From contig NZ_CP041656.2 in assembly GCF_007290395.2 (NCBI RefSeq), positions 806,001 through 870,000 on the forward strand: a stretch of 64,000 nt of DNA. The letters are read 5' to 3'. The number at the start of each line of letters is the position of its first letter. Position 1 is the stretch's first letter. The translations under genes were made by a program, and so were the position numbers. This document shows, piece by piece, positions 56,149 through 64,000 of this stretch. Source of the stretch: Bradyrhizobium cosmicum (GTDB taxonomy: Bacteria > Pseudomonadota > Alphaproteobacteria > Rhizobiales > Xanthobacteraceae). Under the pieces are notes generated by a model. That model saw nothing but the letters and a program-made list of their open reading frames with translations. It made no database searches and had not been told where the DNA came from.

Positions 56149-57699
56149 CTACCGCAATCCCGCGCGCCGGAACCCCTCCAGATAGTGGTCGCGATCGGCT
56201 TCATTGGCCCACGGCAGTTGCGTCGCGATCCAGTGCAGCGAGATGTTGGGCTGGGTGCGACGGAGTTCGCCCAGCGCCGTCTCCGCGAGCAGGCTGTCGC
56301 CGGTCATGCCGGCGGACACCGCAAGCACGCGATAGGCGCCGGTGAGGTCGCCGCGGTGGCGGATCGCCTCACGCGCCAGTGCGATCGCTTCGAGGTAGCG
56401 CCGCTCCGTGAAGCGCGCATAGCCGGCGATGCCGTGATAGATCGCCAGCGACGGATCGCGCGGCGAGAGCCGGATCGCCCGTTGTGCCGCCTCGAACGAT
56501 TCGGCGGATCGTCCGGCATAGGACAGCGCCAGCGCGTAATAGCCCTGCGCGAGCGAGAAGTTGGGGTTGAGCGCGAGCGCCTGCTCGAACTCGGAGAGCG
56601 CGTCCGCAAGCCTTCGCGTCGAAAAGCAGACGCTGCCGAGCGCGGCATGCGCCCAGGCATCCTCGTGGTCGCAGCGGACCGCGGCGAGCGCTGCGGCCTC
56701 CGCCACCGGCGCGACCGCGGCAAGCTCGGCCCAGCCGAGATGCACGCCGAACATGTGATTCGCCGCCAGCACCGCCAGCGCCTGGCCGTAGTCCGGATCG
56801 ATCGCGATGGCGCGCTCGAGCAGTGCTTGCGCGGCTCCATGATCCTGCCGCGTCACGCGCCAATAGTGCGACAGCGCGCGCATCAGCAGGTCCCACGCGT
56901 CGAGGCTCGCGGGCGGCTTGCGATGGCTGCGGAAATTCTCCGCCGCATGGATCTGCGGCTCGATTGCCGCGGCGATCGCGTTGGTGATCTCGTCCTGCAC
57001 GGCGAAGACGTCGACGAGCTCGCGGTCGTAGCGTTCGGCCCAGAGATGGCCGCCGGTGGTGGCGTCGTTGAGCTGCGCGGTGATGCGCACGCGGTTGTCG
57101 GCCTTGCGCACGCTGCCCTCGACGATGTAGCGGACCCCGAGCTCCTCGGCGATCTGCCTGATATGGACCGCGCGCCCCTTGTAGGTGAAGGACGAGTTGC
57201 GGGCGATCACCATGAACCAGCGCTGCTTCGACAGTGCGGTGAGGATGTCTTCGCTGATCCCGTCGCCGAAATATTCCTGCGCGGGATCGCCGCTCATGTT
57301 CTCGAAGGCGAGCACTGCGATTCCCGGGCGGTCCGCCGCGATGCGCGCCGGGGCAGGCGCGGGTTCGGCTGGCGCAAGCATGCCTGCCGATTCTTCCCGG
57401 ACGTCGCCGACGAAACGAAAGCCCTTGCGCGGGATGGTCTTGATCAGCCGCTGAGTCGCGCCGTCGTCGCCGAGCGCCTTGCGCGCGGCGTTGATCCGGC
57501 TGTTCAGCGCTGAATCCGAGACGATGCGGTCGCTCCAGATCTCGCTGATCAGGTCATCCTTGCTGACCACTCGGGCGCGCTGCGCGACGAGATAGAGCAG
57601 GAGATCGAACACTTGCGGCTGCAACGGCACAGCTGCGCCGCCGCAGGTGAGCTCCCGCAGGTCGCCGTCGAGCACGTTGTTTTCAAAGACAAATCGCAC
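56149..57699 (-). CDS. Winged-helix/TolB-like/TPR regulator, copy 1
   Basis: A 516-residue regulator. Residues about 1-100 form a CadC-like winged helix (DGDLRELTCGGAAVPLQPQV, LLLYLVAQRARVVSKDDLIS). A FlgO/TolB-like domain follows (IAVLAFENMSGDPAQEYFGD, GISEDILTALSKQRWFMV, AERYDRELVDVFAVQDEITN). TPR helices fill the C-terminal half. It lacks any transmembrane helix between the domains. It is divergent from the methyltransferase gene and has a close paralogue at 59430. The signal is unknown. Confidence 0.85.
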   Translation of the reverse strand: MRFVFENNVLDGDLRELTCGGAAVPLQPQVFDLLLYLVAQRARVVSKDDLISEIWSDRIVSDSALNSRINAARKALGDDGATQRLIKTIPRKGFRFVGDVREESAGMLAPAEPAPAPARIAADRPGIAVLAFENMSGDPAQEYFGDGISEDILTALSKQRWFMVIARNSSFTYKGRAVHIRQIAEELGVRYIVEGSVRKADNRVRITAQLNDATTGGHLWAERYDRELVDVFAVQDEITNAIAAAIEPQIHAAENFRSHRKPPASLDAWDLLMRALSHYWRVTRQDHGAAQALLERAIAIDPDYGQALAVLAANHMFGVHLGWAELAAVAPVAEAAALAAVRCDHEDAWAHAALGSVCFSTRRLADALSEFEQALALNPNFSLAQGYYALALSYAGRSAESFEAAQRAIRLSPRDPSLAIYHGIAGYARFTERRYLEAIALAREAIRHRGDLTGAYRVLAVSAGMTGDSLLAETALGELRRTQPNISLHWIATQLPWANEADRDHYLEGFRRAGLR

Positions 57700-57705
57700 G
57701 TTTCT

Positions 57706-57749
57706 GTCGTCTCAAGCAAAAATCAAAGTCGTCTCAGGCGAAAATCAAC
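57706..57749. promoter_or_regulatory. Two 22-nt direct repeats between copy 1 and the methyltransferase gene
   Basis: The copies at 57706-57727 and 57728-57749 match at 19 of 22 positions; each begins GTCGTCTCA and contains AAAATCAA. They lie 7 to 50 nt upstream of the winged-helix gene start and 84 nt before the methyltransferase start. A 22-nt period (two helical turns) fits tandem winged-helix binding. The site could allow autoregulation. Interpretation is inference. Confidence 0.5.
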
Positions 57750-57832
57750 CGTCCGCGAAAGCCTGGGGCACTCCGGTCCGGCATGGTGCGAAGACCAAAC
57801 AGTGCCGATGCCCCGGCACAACGGAGCGTTCT

Positions 57833-58621
57833 ATGACCCAAATTGATCACCATGCTGATTCCATCGGCCCGGAGGTTGCGGGCTCTCGTATTTTCAAGTT
57901 CATCGCCTTTCTGTACGGAATTGCGGCATATCTCGTGTTTTTCGTCACCATTCTCTACGCCATCGGCTTCGTCATGGGGCTGGTGGTGCCGAAGACCATC
58001 GACACCGGAACCGACACGCCGGCGGCTGAAGCCGTCATCGTCAATCTGCTGCTGATGACGCTGTTCGCCGTTCAGCACAGCGTGATGGCGCGCCAGCGCT
58101 TCAAGGCGTGGTGGACGCAGTTCGTGCCCAAGCCGGTCGAGCGGAGCACCTATGTGCTGTTTGCGAGCCTGTCATTGTTGCTCCTGTTCTGGCAGTGGCG
58201 CCCGATGCCCACGGTCATATGGGATGTGGAGAATCCCGATCTCGCCGTGACGCTGGTCACGCTCTCCTTTGCAGGCTGGGTGCTGGTGTTCACCTCGTCC
58301 TACATGATCAACCATTTCGAGTTGTTCGGCCTGCATCAGGTGACCAACCATCTCGTCGGCAAGGAGGCGGCGCCGACGCGCTTCAAGACGCCGATGCTCT
58401 ACAATTTCGTGCGTCACCCGATCTATCTCGGCTTCATCATCGCGTTCTGGGCAGCGCCGGTCATGACAGTGGGCCATCTGCTGTTCGCGGCCGTGACCAC
58501 GATCTACATCTTCGTCGGCATCGCGCTGGAGGAGCACGACCTCGTCGAACTCTTCGGCGACGAATACCGGCAGTACAAACAACGGGTGTCGATGCTTATT
58601 CCCTGGCGCAGGTCGGTATAG
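57833..58621 (+). CDS. MddA-like membrane S-methyltransferase
   Basis: 262 residues with several transmembrane helices. The isoprenylcysteine methyltransferase-like core is clear: NFVRHPIYLGFIIAFWAAPV and a C-terminal ALEEHDLVELFGDEYRQYKQ box, which bind S-adenosylmethionine and the substrate. The N-terminal half matches methanethiol S-methyltransferases (MddA), which make dimethyl sulfide; such enzymes are known in Bradyrhizobium. The activity is assumed from similarity. The ATG at 57833 was chosen; upstream frames overlap the promoter region. Confidence 0.7.
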   Translation: MTQIDHHADSIGPEVAGSRIFKFIAFLYGIAAYLVFFVTILYAIGFVMGLVVPKTIDTGTDTPAAEAVIVNLLLMTLFAVQHSVMARQRFKAWWTQFVPKPVERSTYVLFASLSLLLLFWQWRPMPTVIWDVENPDLAVTLVTLSFAGWVLVFTSSYMINHFELFGLHQVTNHLVGKEAAPTRFKTPMLYNFVRHPIYLGFIIAFWAAPVMTVGHLLFAAVTTIYIFVGIALEEHDLVELFGDEYRQYKQRVSMLIPWRRSV

Positions 58622-58742
58622 TTCGCGCGTCTTTCCGTCGCGTCCGCCGAAAGGAGGACGCGCGGCGACGCTGAGGCGCGTAACTGATCTTGCCGGATTC
58701 CTCCTCCATCGTTTCTCGGGGTGATTCCCCCTCACCCCGAAG

Positions 58743-58796
58743 CCTCTCCCCGCATCCGTCTTCGCCGCGATTTCGGCGAACAGGAGCGGGGAGAGG
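58743..58796. repeat. REP-like inverted CCTCTCCCCGC element
   Basis: CCTCTCCCCGC (58743-58753) and GCGGGGAGAGG (58786-58796) are perfect complements separated by 32 nt with an inner imperfect palindrome. It lies between the methyltransferase and GFA genes. It belongs to the same family as 51771-51905. Confidence 0.7.
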
Positions 58797-58827
58797 GATT
58801 TCCACCTTCATCAACGGAGACGACCAA

Positions 58828-59250
58828 ATGAAACACGTCGGAAACTGCTTCTGCGGCGCGGTCACGATCGAGGTTACGGGCGAGCCGGCGGCGATGGGCT
58901 ATTGCCATTGCCGGTCCTGCCGTTCGTGGTCGGGCGGACCGGTGAACGCCTTCAGCCTGTGGAAGCCCGAAGCCGTGCGCATCACCGAGGGTGCCCAGCA
59001 CGTCGAGACCTTCGCCAAGACGCCGCTCAGCCAGCGCAAATACTGCAAGAAGTGCGGCGGTCATCTCATGACCAACCATCCGCCGCTCGACCTGATCGAC
59101 GTCTTCTCCGCCACCATCCCCACGCTCGCCTTCACGCCCGGCGTCCACGTCAACTATTCCGAGACGGTGCTGCCGATGCGCGACGGCCTGCCGAAGCTGA
59201 AGGATTTTCCCGCCGAGTTCGGCGGCAGCGGCGAGATGATGCAGGAGTAG
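58828..59250 (+). CDS. GFA/CENP-V family zinc protein
   Basis: A 140-residue protein with the GFA-type zinc ligands: C7 and C9 (GNCFCGAV), C26, C28 and C31 (YCHCRSCRSW), and C73 and C76 (YCKKCGGHL). The prototype, Gfa, was proposed to catalyse S-hydroxymethylglutathione formation, but most members are of unknown activity. The start at 58828 follows an ACGGAGACG. It is next to a methyltransferase and between the two paralogous regulators. Confidence 0.85.
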   Translation: MKHVGNCFCGAVTIEVTGEPAAMGYCHCRSCRSWSGGPVNAFSLWKPEAVRITEGAQHVETFAKTPLSQRKYCKKCGGHLMTNHPPLDLIDVFSATIPTLAFTPGVHVNYSETVLPMRDGLPKLKDFPAEFGGSGEMMQE

Positions 59251-59264
59251 GGGCTTTCTTCCTT

Positions 59265-59419
59265 CTCCCCTGGAGGGGGAGGGTCGATCGCGCGAAGCGC
59301 GAGCGGGGTGGGGTGATTTCTCAACACGGGCGGTATTCGATGCGGAGAGACCGTCACCCCACCCCGTCTCTCATCTTCGCTACGCTCAGATGCGCGCCGA
59401 CCCTCCCCCTCCAGGGGAG
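59265..59419. repeat. BIME-like inverted repeat between the GFA gene and regulator copy 2
   Basis: CCCCTGGAGGGGGAGGGTCG (59267-59286) is the exact complement of 59399-59418. Nested inside is a second pair: GGGGTGGGGTGA (59305-59316) with TCACCCCACCCC (59355-59366). It fills the gap between two convergent genes, so it may also block read-through. Confidence 0.7.
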
Positions 59420-59429
59420 GGTGGACCGC

Positions 59430-60986
59430 CTACTTCATCCCTGCGCGCTGAAACCCTTCGAGATAATGCGCTCGATCCTCGGCGCGCAGCATCGGCAGTT
59501 CGCGCGTCAGCCAGGCCAGCGAGAGGCCTGGCTGGGTGCGTTGCAGGCCCTGCAGCGCGGACGCCGCCAGTTCGGGATCGCCCAACATGCCGGCCGCGGC
59601 CGTCAGCACGCGATGGGCGCCGACGAAATCGGCGCGTTGCCGCATCGACTCCCGCGCCAGCTGAATCGACGCCTCGTAATTGCGGCCGATGAACTGCGCA
59701 TAGGCCGCAACACCGCAATAGATCGCCGCGAGCGGATCGCGCGGGCTGAGCCGCAGCGCGCGGCGCGCGGCCACATCGCCGTCCTGCCATCGTCCCGCGT
59801 AGCACAGCGTCACGCCATAGAAGGCGTGCGCCATCGCAAAGTTCGGATTGAGCGTCAGCGTCAGCTCGAACTCTGCCAGCGCGTCGTCGAAGCGGCGGCG
59901 GAATAGATAGGTATAGGCGAGGCCGTGATGGGCCCAGGCGTCCTCGCGATCGGCCTCCACCGCCGCAAGCGCGGCCCGTTCGGCAACCGGTACGGTGGCG
60001 GCCATGTCGGCCCAGCCCATATGCGCGCCGAAGATATGGCTGGTCGCGAGCAGGCCCAGCGCCTTGCCGTAGGCCGGATCGATCGCGGTCGCCTGTTCGA
60101 GCAATGCCTGCGCGGCGGCATTGTCCTCGCGCGTGATGCGCCAGTAATGCGACAGCGCGCGCATCACCAGGTCCCAGGCATCCAGGCTGCCCGGGGGCTT
60201 CTGCTGGGCGCGAAAGCTCTCGGCGGCGTAGAGCTGCGGCTCGATCGCGGCGATGATCGCTTCGGTGATCTCGTCCTGCACGGCAAAGATGTCGGCGAGC
60301 TCGCGATCGTAGCGCTCGGCCCAGAGATGGCTGCCGGTCGAGACGTCGTTGAGTTGGGCCGAGATGCGCACGCGATCGCCGCTCCGTCGCACACTGCCTT
60401 CGAGCACATAGCGCACGCCGAGCTCGCGCGCGACCTCGTGGATGTGCACCGCGCGCCCCTTGTAGACGAAGGAGGAGTTGCGCGCGACGACGAAGAACCA
60501 GCGCAGCTTCGACAGCGCGGTGATGATGTCCTCGCTGATGCCGTCGGAGAAATAGTCTTGCTCGCGGTCGCCGCTCATATTGGTGAAGGGCAGTACGGCG
60601 ATCGCAGGCCGGTCCGGCAGCGCGAGCGCCTGCGGCGCCTGGGCGAGGCGGCCGAGCTCCGGTGGCACCGCGCCAAGCTGCGTCTGGACGTCGCCGACGA
60701 AGCGAAAGCCCTTGCGTGCGATAGTACGGATCAGCGCCTGGTTCGCGCCGTTATCGCCGATCGCCTTGCGCGCCGCGTTGATCCGGCTGGTGAGGGTGGA
60801 TTCCGAGACGCTGCGTCCGTGCCAGATCTTGTCGATCAGCTCGTCCTTGCTGACCACCCGGTCGCGGTTTTCCATGAGGTGGACGACCAGGTCGAAAACC
60901 TGCGGCTCTACGGCCACGGGAACCTGCTCGCGGCTCAGCTCGCGCCGATCGGTATCGAGAAGGTGGTCCCGGAACATGAACTGCAC
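59430..60986 (-). CDS. Winged-helix/TolB-like/TPR regulator, copy 2
   Basis: A 518-residue close paralogue of the protein at 56149, with the same layout: winged helix (residues about 1-100), TolB/FlgO-like domain (IAVLPFTNMSGDREQDYFSD) and TPR helices. Both share RNSSFVYKGRAVHIHEVARE or its near copy, and WAERYDRELADIFAVQDEI. Differences are spread along the length, not clustered. It converges on the GFA gene. Its target is probably its own region or the lyase on the other side. Confidence 0.85.
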   Translation of the reverse strand: MQFMFRDHLLDTDRRELSREQVPVAVEPQVFDLVVHLMENRDRVVSKDELIDKIWHGRSVSESTLTSRINAARKAIGDNGANQALIRTIARKGFRFVGDVQTQLGAVPPELGRLAQAPQALALPDRPAIAVLPFTNMSGDREQDYFSDGISEDIITALSKLRWFFVVARNSSFVYKGRAVHIHEVARELGVRYVLEGSVRRSGDRVRISAQLNDVSTGSHLWAERYDRELADIFAVQDEITEAIIAAIEPQLYAAESFRAQQKPPGSLDAWDLVMRALSHYWRITREDNAAAQALLEQATAIDPAYGKALGLLATSHIFGAHMGWADMAATVPVAERAALAAVEADREDAWAHHGLAYTYLFRRRFDDALAEFELTLTLNPNFAMAHAFYGVTLCYAGRWQDGDVAARRALRLSPRDPLAAIYCGVAAYAQFIGRNYEASIQLARESMRQRADFVGAHRVLTAAAGMLGDPELAASALQGLQRTQPGLSLAWLTRELPMLRAEDRAHYLEGFQRAGMK

Positions 60987-61300
60987 GTCGAAAACTCAGT
61001 CCTCACAACGACATCAGGCAATGATGAAATCAAAATGGTCTTTGACTTGAAGTCTGTGAGTCCGCCGAGCGGTCGATCGGGTTCACCACGATCGCGTGAT
61101 GGCAGCCATGCCGTTTTCGGGGAGGAATACAACCTCGGCGAGAATGCGACGTTGTGAGGCGGATTATTTGCCCCGCCACTCCGGGCTCGCGCCAAATGGC
61201 GCGCTCCGGAATGACGGGAGCAGCGGGCTTTGTCCATTGCCGAACACCGTCGCTTGCGTAAGCTGCGTTCACACAAAACGCCAACCACAAAGAAACGCCC
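60987..61300. other. Intergenic region before the lyase gene
   Basis: 314 nt without a convincing gene. It contains an imperfect palindrome near 61178-61215 with a CGCGCC-AAAT-GGCGCG core (61188-61203), of the dispersed-repeat type. The first 60 nt, A+T-rich, should hold the promoter of regulator copy 2. The lyase promoter must lie nearer 61200-61290. Confidence 0.4.
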
Positions 61301-62662
61301 ATGCCCGCTTTTCCCGCCTCGACCACCGTGATCGACTCCATGCTGTTCCGCGACGCATTCGGCACGCCCGAGATGCGCGCGGTGTTTTCCGACGTCGCGC
61401 TGGTCGGGCGCTATGCCGAGGTCGAGGTCGCGCTGGCGAAGGCGGAAGCAAGGTGCGGTGTGATCCCGCAGGACGCCGCCGACCAGATCGCGGCGCGGAC
61501 GGACGTCGCCGCGCTCGATTTCGACCTGTTGCGGCAGGAGACCGACATCGTCGGCTATCCGATCCTTCCTTTGGTGCATCAGATGGTGAAGCAATGCGGC
61601 GAAGCGGGCCGCTACGTGCATTGGGGCGCGACCACGCAGGACATCATGGATACCGCTGTGGTCCTGCAATTGCGCGCGGGGCTCGAGCTCGTCGAGCGCG
61701 ACATCAGCGAGCTGCGAAAAATCCTGGCGGGCCTCTCGAAGCGCTATCGCGACACGCCGATGGCAGGCCGCACTCATCTCCAGCAGGCGCTGCCGGTGAC
61801 CTTCGGTTACAAGACCGCGATCTGGCTCGCGATGTTCGACCGCCACGCCGAGCGTCTGGCGCAATTGAAGCCGCGCGTCCTGGTGGGCCAGTTCGCCGGC
61901 GCCGCCGGTACGCTCGCCTCGCTCGGCAACAAGGGGTTCGAGGTACAGGAGGCGCTCTGCGCCGAGCTGAAGCTCGGCGTTCCCGCCTCGACCTGGCACG
62001 TCGCCCGCGACGGCTTCGCCGAGGCGGTGAATTTTCTCGCGCTCGTCACCGGTTCGCTCGGCAAGATCGCGCTCGACATCATGATCATGGCCTCCACCGA
62101 GTTCGCCGAACTCTACGAGCCCTTCGTCAAGGGCCGGGGTGCGTCCTCAACCATGCCGCAGAAGCGCAACCCGATCTCCTCGGAGTTGATGCTCGCAGCA
62201 AGCAAGGCGGTGCGCCAGCACGCCGGCCTGATGCTGGATGCCATGGTGCAGGATTTCGAGCGCGCGACGGGGCCCTGGCACGCCGAATGGATGGCGATCC
62301 CCGAAAGCTTCGTGCTCTCCGCAGGCGCGCTGCACCAGGCGAAGTTCGCGCTCGCCGGCCTCATCGTGGACGAAGCGAAGATGAACGACAATCTCGGCAT
62401 CAGCCGCGGCCTGATCGTGGCCGAGGCGGTCATGATGGGGCTCGCGCCCCAGATCGGGCGGCAGGAGGCGCATGACGTCGTCTATGACGCCTGCCGGCTC
62501 GCCAACGAGAAAGGTCTGACGCTGGCGGACGCGCTCTCGTCCGATTCCCGCGTTTCGACCCGCATCGACCGCGCCACGATCGATGCGCTGACTTCACCGA
62601 AAAATTACCTCGGCCTTGCGCCCGCCATGGTCGATCGGGTGCTGAAATCGGCAACGCGTTGA
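61301..62662 (+). CDS. Lyase of the adenylosuccinate lyase/PcaB group
   Basis: A 453-residue fumarase/aspartase-superfamily enzyme. The signature GASSTMPQKRNP carries the catalytic Ser. HWGATTQDIMDTA and GRTHLQQALPVTFGYK supply the other active-site residues. It resembles 3-carboxy-cis,cis-muconate cycloisomerase (PcaB) as much as adenylosuccinate lyase. No other pca or pur genes are adjacent. A paralogous function, such as a lyase on a dicarboxylic acid substrate, is possible. Confidence 0.85.
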   Translation: MPAFPASTTVIDSMLFRDAFGTPEMRAVFSDVALVGRYAEVEVALAKAEARCGVIPQDAADQIAARTDVAALDFDLLRQETDIVGYPILPLVHQMVKQCGEAGRYVHWGATTQDIMDTAVVLQLRAGLELVERDISELRKILAGLSKRYRDTPMAGRTHLQQALPVTFGYKTAIWLAMFDRHAERLAQLKPRVLVGQFAGAAGTLASLGNKGFEVQEALCAELKLGVPASTWHVARDGFAEAVNFLALVTGSLGKIALDIMIMASTEFAELYEPFVKGRGASSTMPQKRNPISSELMLAASKAVRQHAGLMLDAMVQDFERATGPWHAEWMAIPESFVLSAGALHQAKFALAGLIVDEAKMNDNLGISRGLIVAEAVMMGLAPQIGRQEAHDVVYDACRLANEKGLTLADALSSDSRVSTRIDRATIDALTSPKNYLGLAPAMVDRVLKSATR

Positions 62663-62774
62663 AAACCAAAATGGGTGAAATTGCGTATCTTTCACGTTTC
62701 GCAAGGTGCTCGCGCACTTGTGTCTCGGGATGCTAGACTTAGATTGAACGGACAATTTCGGCAGAGGATTCCGC

Positions 62775-64000
62775 ATGACTGACCACCGCAATTCCGCCAC
62801 TCCCATTGACCCCGTGAAACTCGACCGGCTGGCCGAGGTGGCGGTGAAGGTGGGCTTGGGCTTGCGGCCGGGACAGGATCTGCTTTTGACGGCGCCTGCG
62901 ATCGCGCTGCCGCTGGTGCGACGGATCGCCGTTCACGCCTACAAGGCCGGCGCCGGCATCGTGACGCCCATCCTGTCGGATGAAGAGATGACGCTGGCGC
63001 GCTATCGCCACGGCCACGACGACAGCTTTGATCGGGCCGCCAACTGGCTCTACGAGGGCATGGCGAAAGCGTTCTCGAATAATACCGCGCGGCTTGCGAT
63101 CGTCGGCGACAATCCGATGCTGCTGTCGGGTGAAGATGCTTCCAAGGTCGCGCGCGCCAGCAAGGCAAATTCCATCGCCTATCAACCGGCGTTGGAAAAG
63201 ATTGTCAATTTCGACACCAACTGGAACATCATCGCCTATCCGAGCTCAGCGTGGGCCAAGCTGGTGTTTCCCAACGATCAGGAAGAGATCGCGATCGGCA
63301 AGCTCGCGGACGCGATCTTCGCCGCGTCCCGCGTTGATCGCGAGGACGCCACGGCCAATTGGGCAAGTCACAATGCGGTGCTGCGCGAGCGCACCAACTG
63401 GCTCAACGGCCAGCGTTTCCGCGCGCTGCAGTACTCGGGCCCGGGGACCGACCTCACTATCGGGCTCGCCGACGGCCATGAATGGGAAGGCGGAGCCTCG
63501 CTGTCCAAGAACGGTATCAGCTGCAACGCCAACATCCCGACCGAAGAGGTCTTCACCACGCCGCATTGCCGGCGCGTCTACGGACATGTCGTGAGTTCGA
63601 AGCCGCTGTCCTACCAGGGCACGCTGATCGACAACATCGCGGTGCGCTTCGAGGACGGCAGGATCGTCGAAGCCAAGGCCTCGCGCGGCGCGGAGGTGCT
63701 GAACAAGGTGCTCGATACCGACGAGGGCGCGCGGCGGCTCGGCGAAGTGGCGCTGGTGCCGCATTCCTCGCCGATCTCGCAGAGCGGGCTGTTGTTCTAC
63801 AACACGCTGTTCGACGAGAACGCGGCCTCGCACATTGCGCTCGGTCAGTGCTATTCGAAGTGCTTCGTCAACGGCGCCCAGCTGACCCCGCAACAGATCG
63901 CGGCCCAAGGCGGCAACCAGAGCCTGATCCATATCGACTGGATGATCGGCTCGTCCGAGACCGACATCGACGGCATTCTGGCCGACGGCAGCAAGGTGCC
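62775..64000 (+). CDS. M29-family aminopeptidase, 3' end outside the window
   Basis: 408 residues are visible and the frame is still open at the window end. The M29 (AmpS/PepS/T-type) features are clear: VGLGLRPGQDLLLTAP near residue 30, GPGTDLTIGLADGHEWEGG, the metal Glu in NIPTEEVFTTPHCRRVYGHV, and C-terminal HIALGQCYSKCF and LIHIDWMIGS. Members remove N-terminal residues from peptides. The family is typically about 410-420 residues, so only a few residues are missing. It starts 112 nt after the lyase. Confidence 0.9.
   Translation, partial: MTDHRNSATPIDPVKLDRLAEVAVKVGLGLRPGQDLLLTAPAIALPLVRRIAVHAYKAGAGIVTPILSDEEMTLARYRHGHDDSFDRAANWLYEGMAKAFSNNTARLAIVGDNPMLLSGEDASKVARASKANSIAYQPALEKIVNFDTNWNIIAYPSSAWAKLVFPNDQEEIAIGKLADAIFAASRVDREDATANWASHNAVLRERTNWLNGQRFRALQYSGPGTDLTIGLADGHEWEGGASLSKNGISCNANIPTEEVFTTPHCRRVYGHVVSSKPLSYQGTLIDNIAVRFEDGRIVEAKASRGAEVLNKVLDTDEGARRLGEVALVPHSSPISQSGLLFYNTLFDENAASHIALGQCYSKCFVNGAQLTPQQIAAQGGNQSLIHIDWMIGSSETDIDGILADGSKV

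Overview
The window is about 65% G+C, with the codon usage and gene content of a soil or symbiotic alphaproteobacterium. The best match is Bradyrhizobium. The reasons are the coxB-coxA-ctaB-coxF-ctaG-coxC order, a classical 5-aminolevulinate synthase hemA with a perfect FixK/FNR-type box, an Irr-like Fur regulator, a MddA-like methyltransferase, an IalB protein, MHS transporters and dispersed CTCTCCCCGC palindromes. This is recognition from memory; no database search was run. No rRNA, tRNA, CRISPR array, insertion sequence or prophage was seen.

Layout. 1-8.3 kb: end of a SEL1-repeat protein, a TauE/SafE exporter with its TIGR02186 partner, an MBL hydrolase, an EamA exporter divergent from a LysR regulator, then lepB, tldD and an IalB protein on the minus strand. 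8.8-15.4 kb: the aa3-type cytochrome c oxidase operon with its assembly genes (subunit II, subunit I, heme O synthase, CoxF-like, Cox11, subunit III, DUF983, SURF1). 15.5-17.9 kb: a small NTF2-like protein and a divergent MoxYX-like two-component pair. 18.5-22.9 kb: thrC, an M16 peptidase, a GNAT enzyme, a secreted protein and a small Cys-rich protein of lower G+C. 23-25.7 kb: the FO ATP synthase operon (atpI-B-E-F'-F), separate from F1.

26-35.8 kb: YjbQ, an MHS transporter with an unusual insert, an orphan response regulator, and a 946-residue winged-helix/NTPase/TPR regulator. That regulator is divergent from a four-gene run: Ohr, a Tat-exported alpha/beta hydrolase, a membrane-anchored cytochrome P460 and an SDR. 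This regulator-plus-operon unit is the best candidate here for an uncharacterised system. 35.8-45.2 kb: a symporter/hybrid histidine kinase, hemA, an MBL hydrolase, a chemoreceptor and an outer-membrane beta-barrel protein.

45.4-48.3 kb: small genes, including two paralogous secreted peptides sharing a C-terminal motif and an overlapping two-gene micro-operon. 48.3-54.3 kb: a complete peptide/nickel-class ABC importer and a TetR regulator. 54.6-61 kb: a DUF2147 protein, an Irr-like regulator that lacks the heme regulatory motif and has a perfect FNR/FixK box, and two paralogous winged-helix/TPR regulators flanking a MddA-like methyltransferase and a GFA protein. 61.3-64 kb: a lyase of the adenylosuccinate lyase/PcaB group and an M29 aminopeptidase cut by the window end.

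Read together, the window links respiration, heme synthesis, iron and oxygen regulation, and stress or detoxification modules. Many genes overlap by ATGA or GTGA, which indicates translational coupling. Start codons were re-chosen where the longest frame ran into a neighbouring gene.
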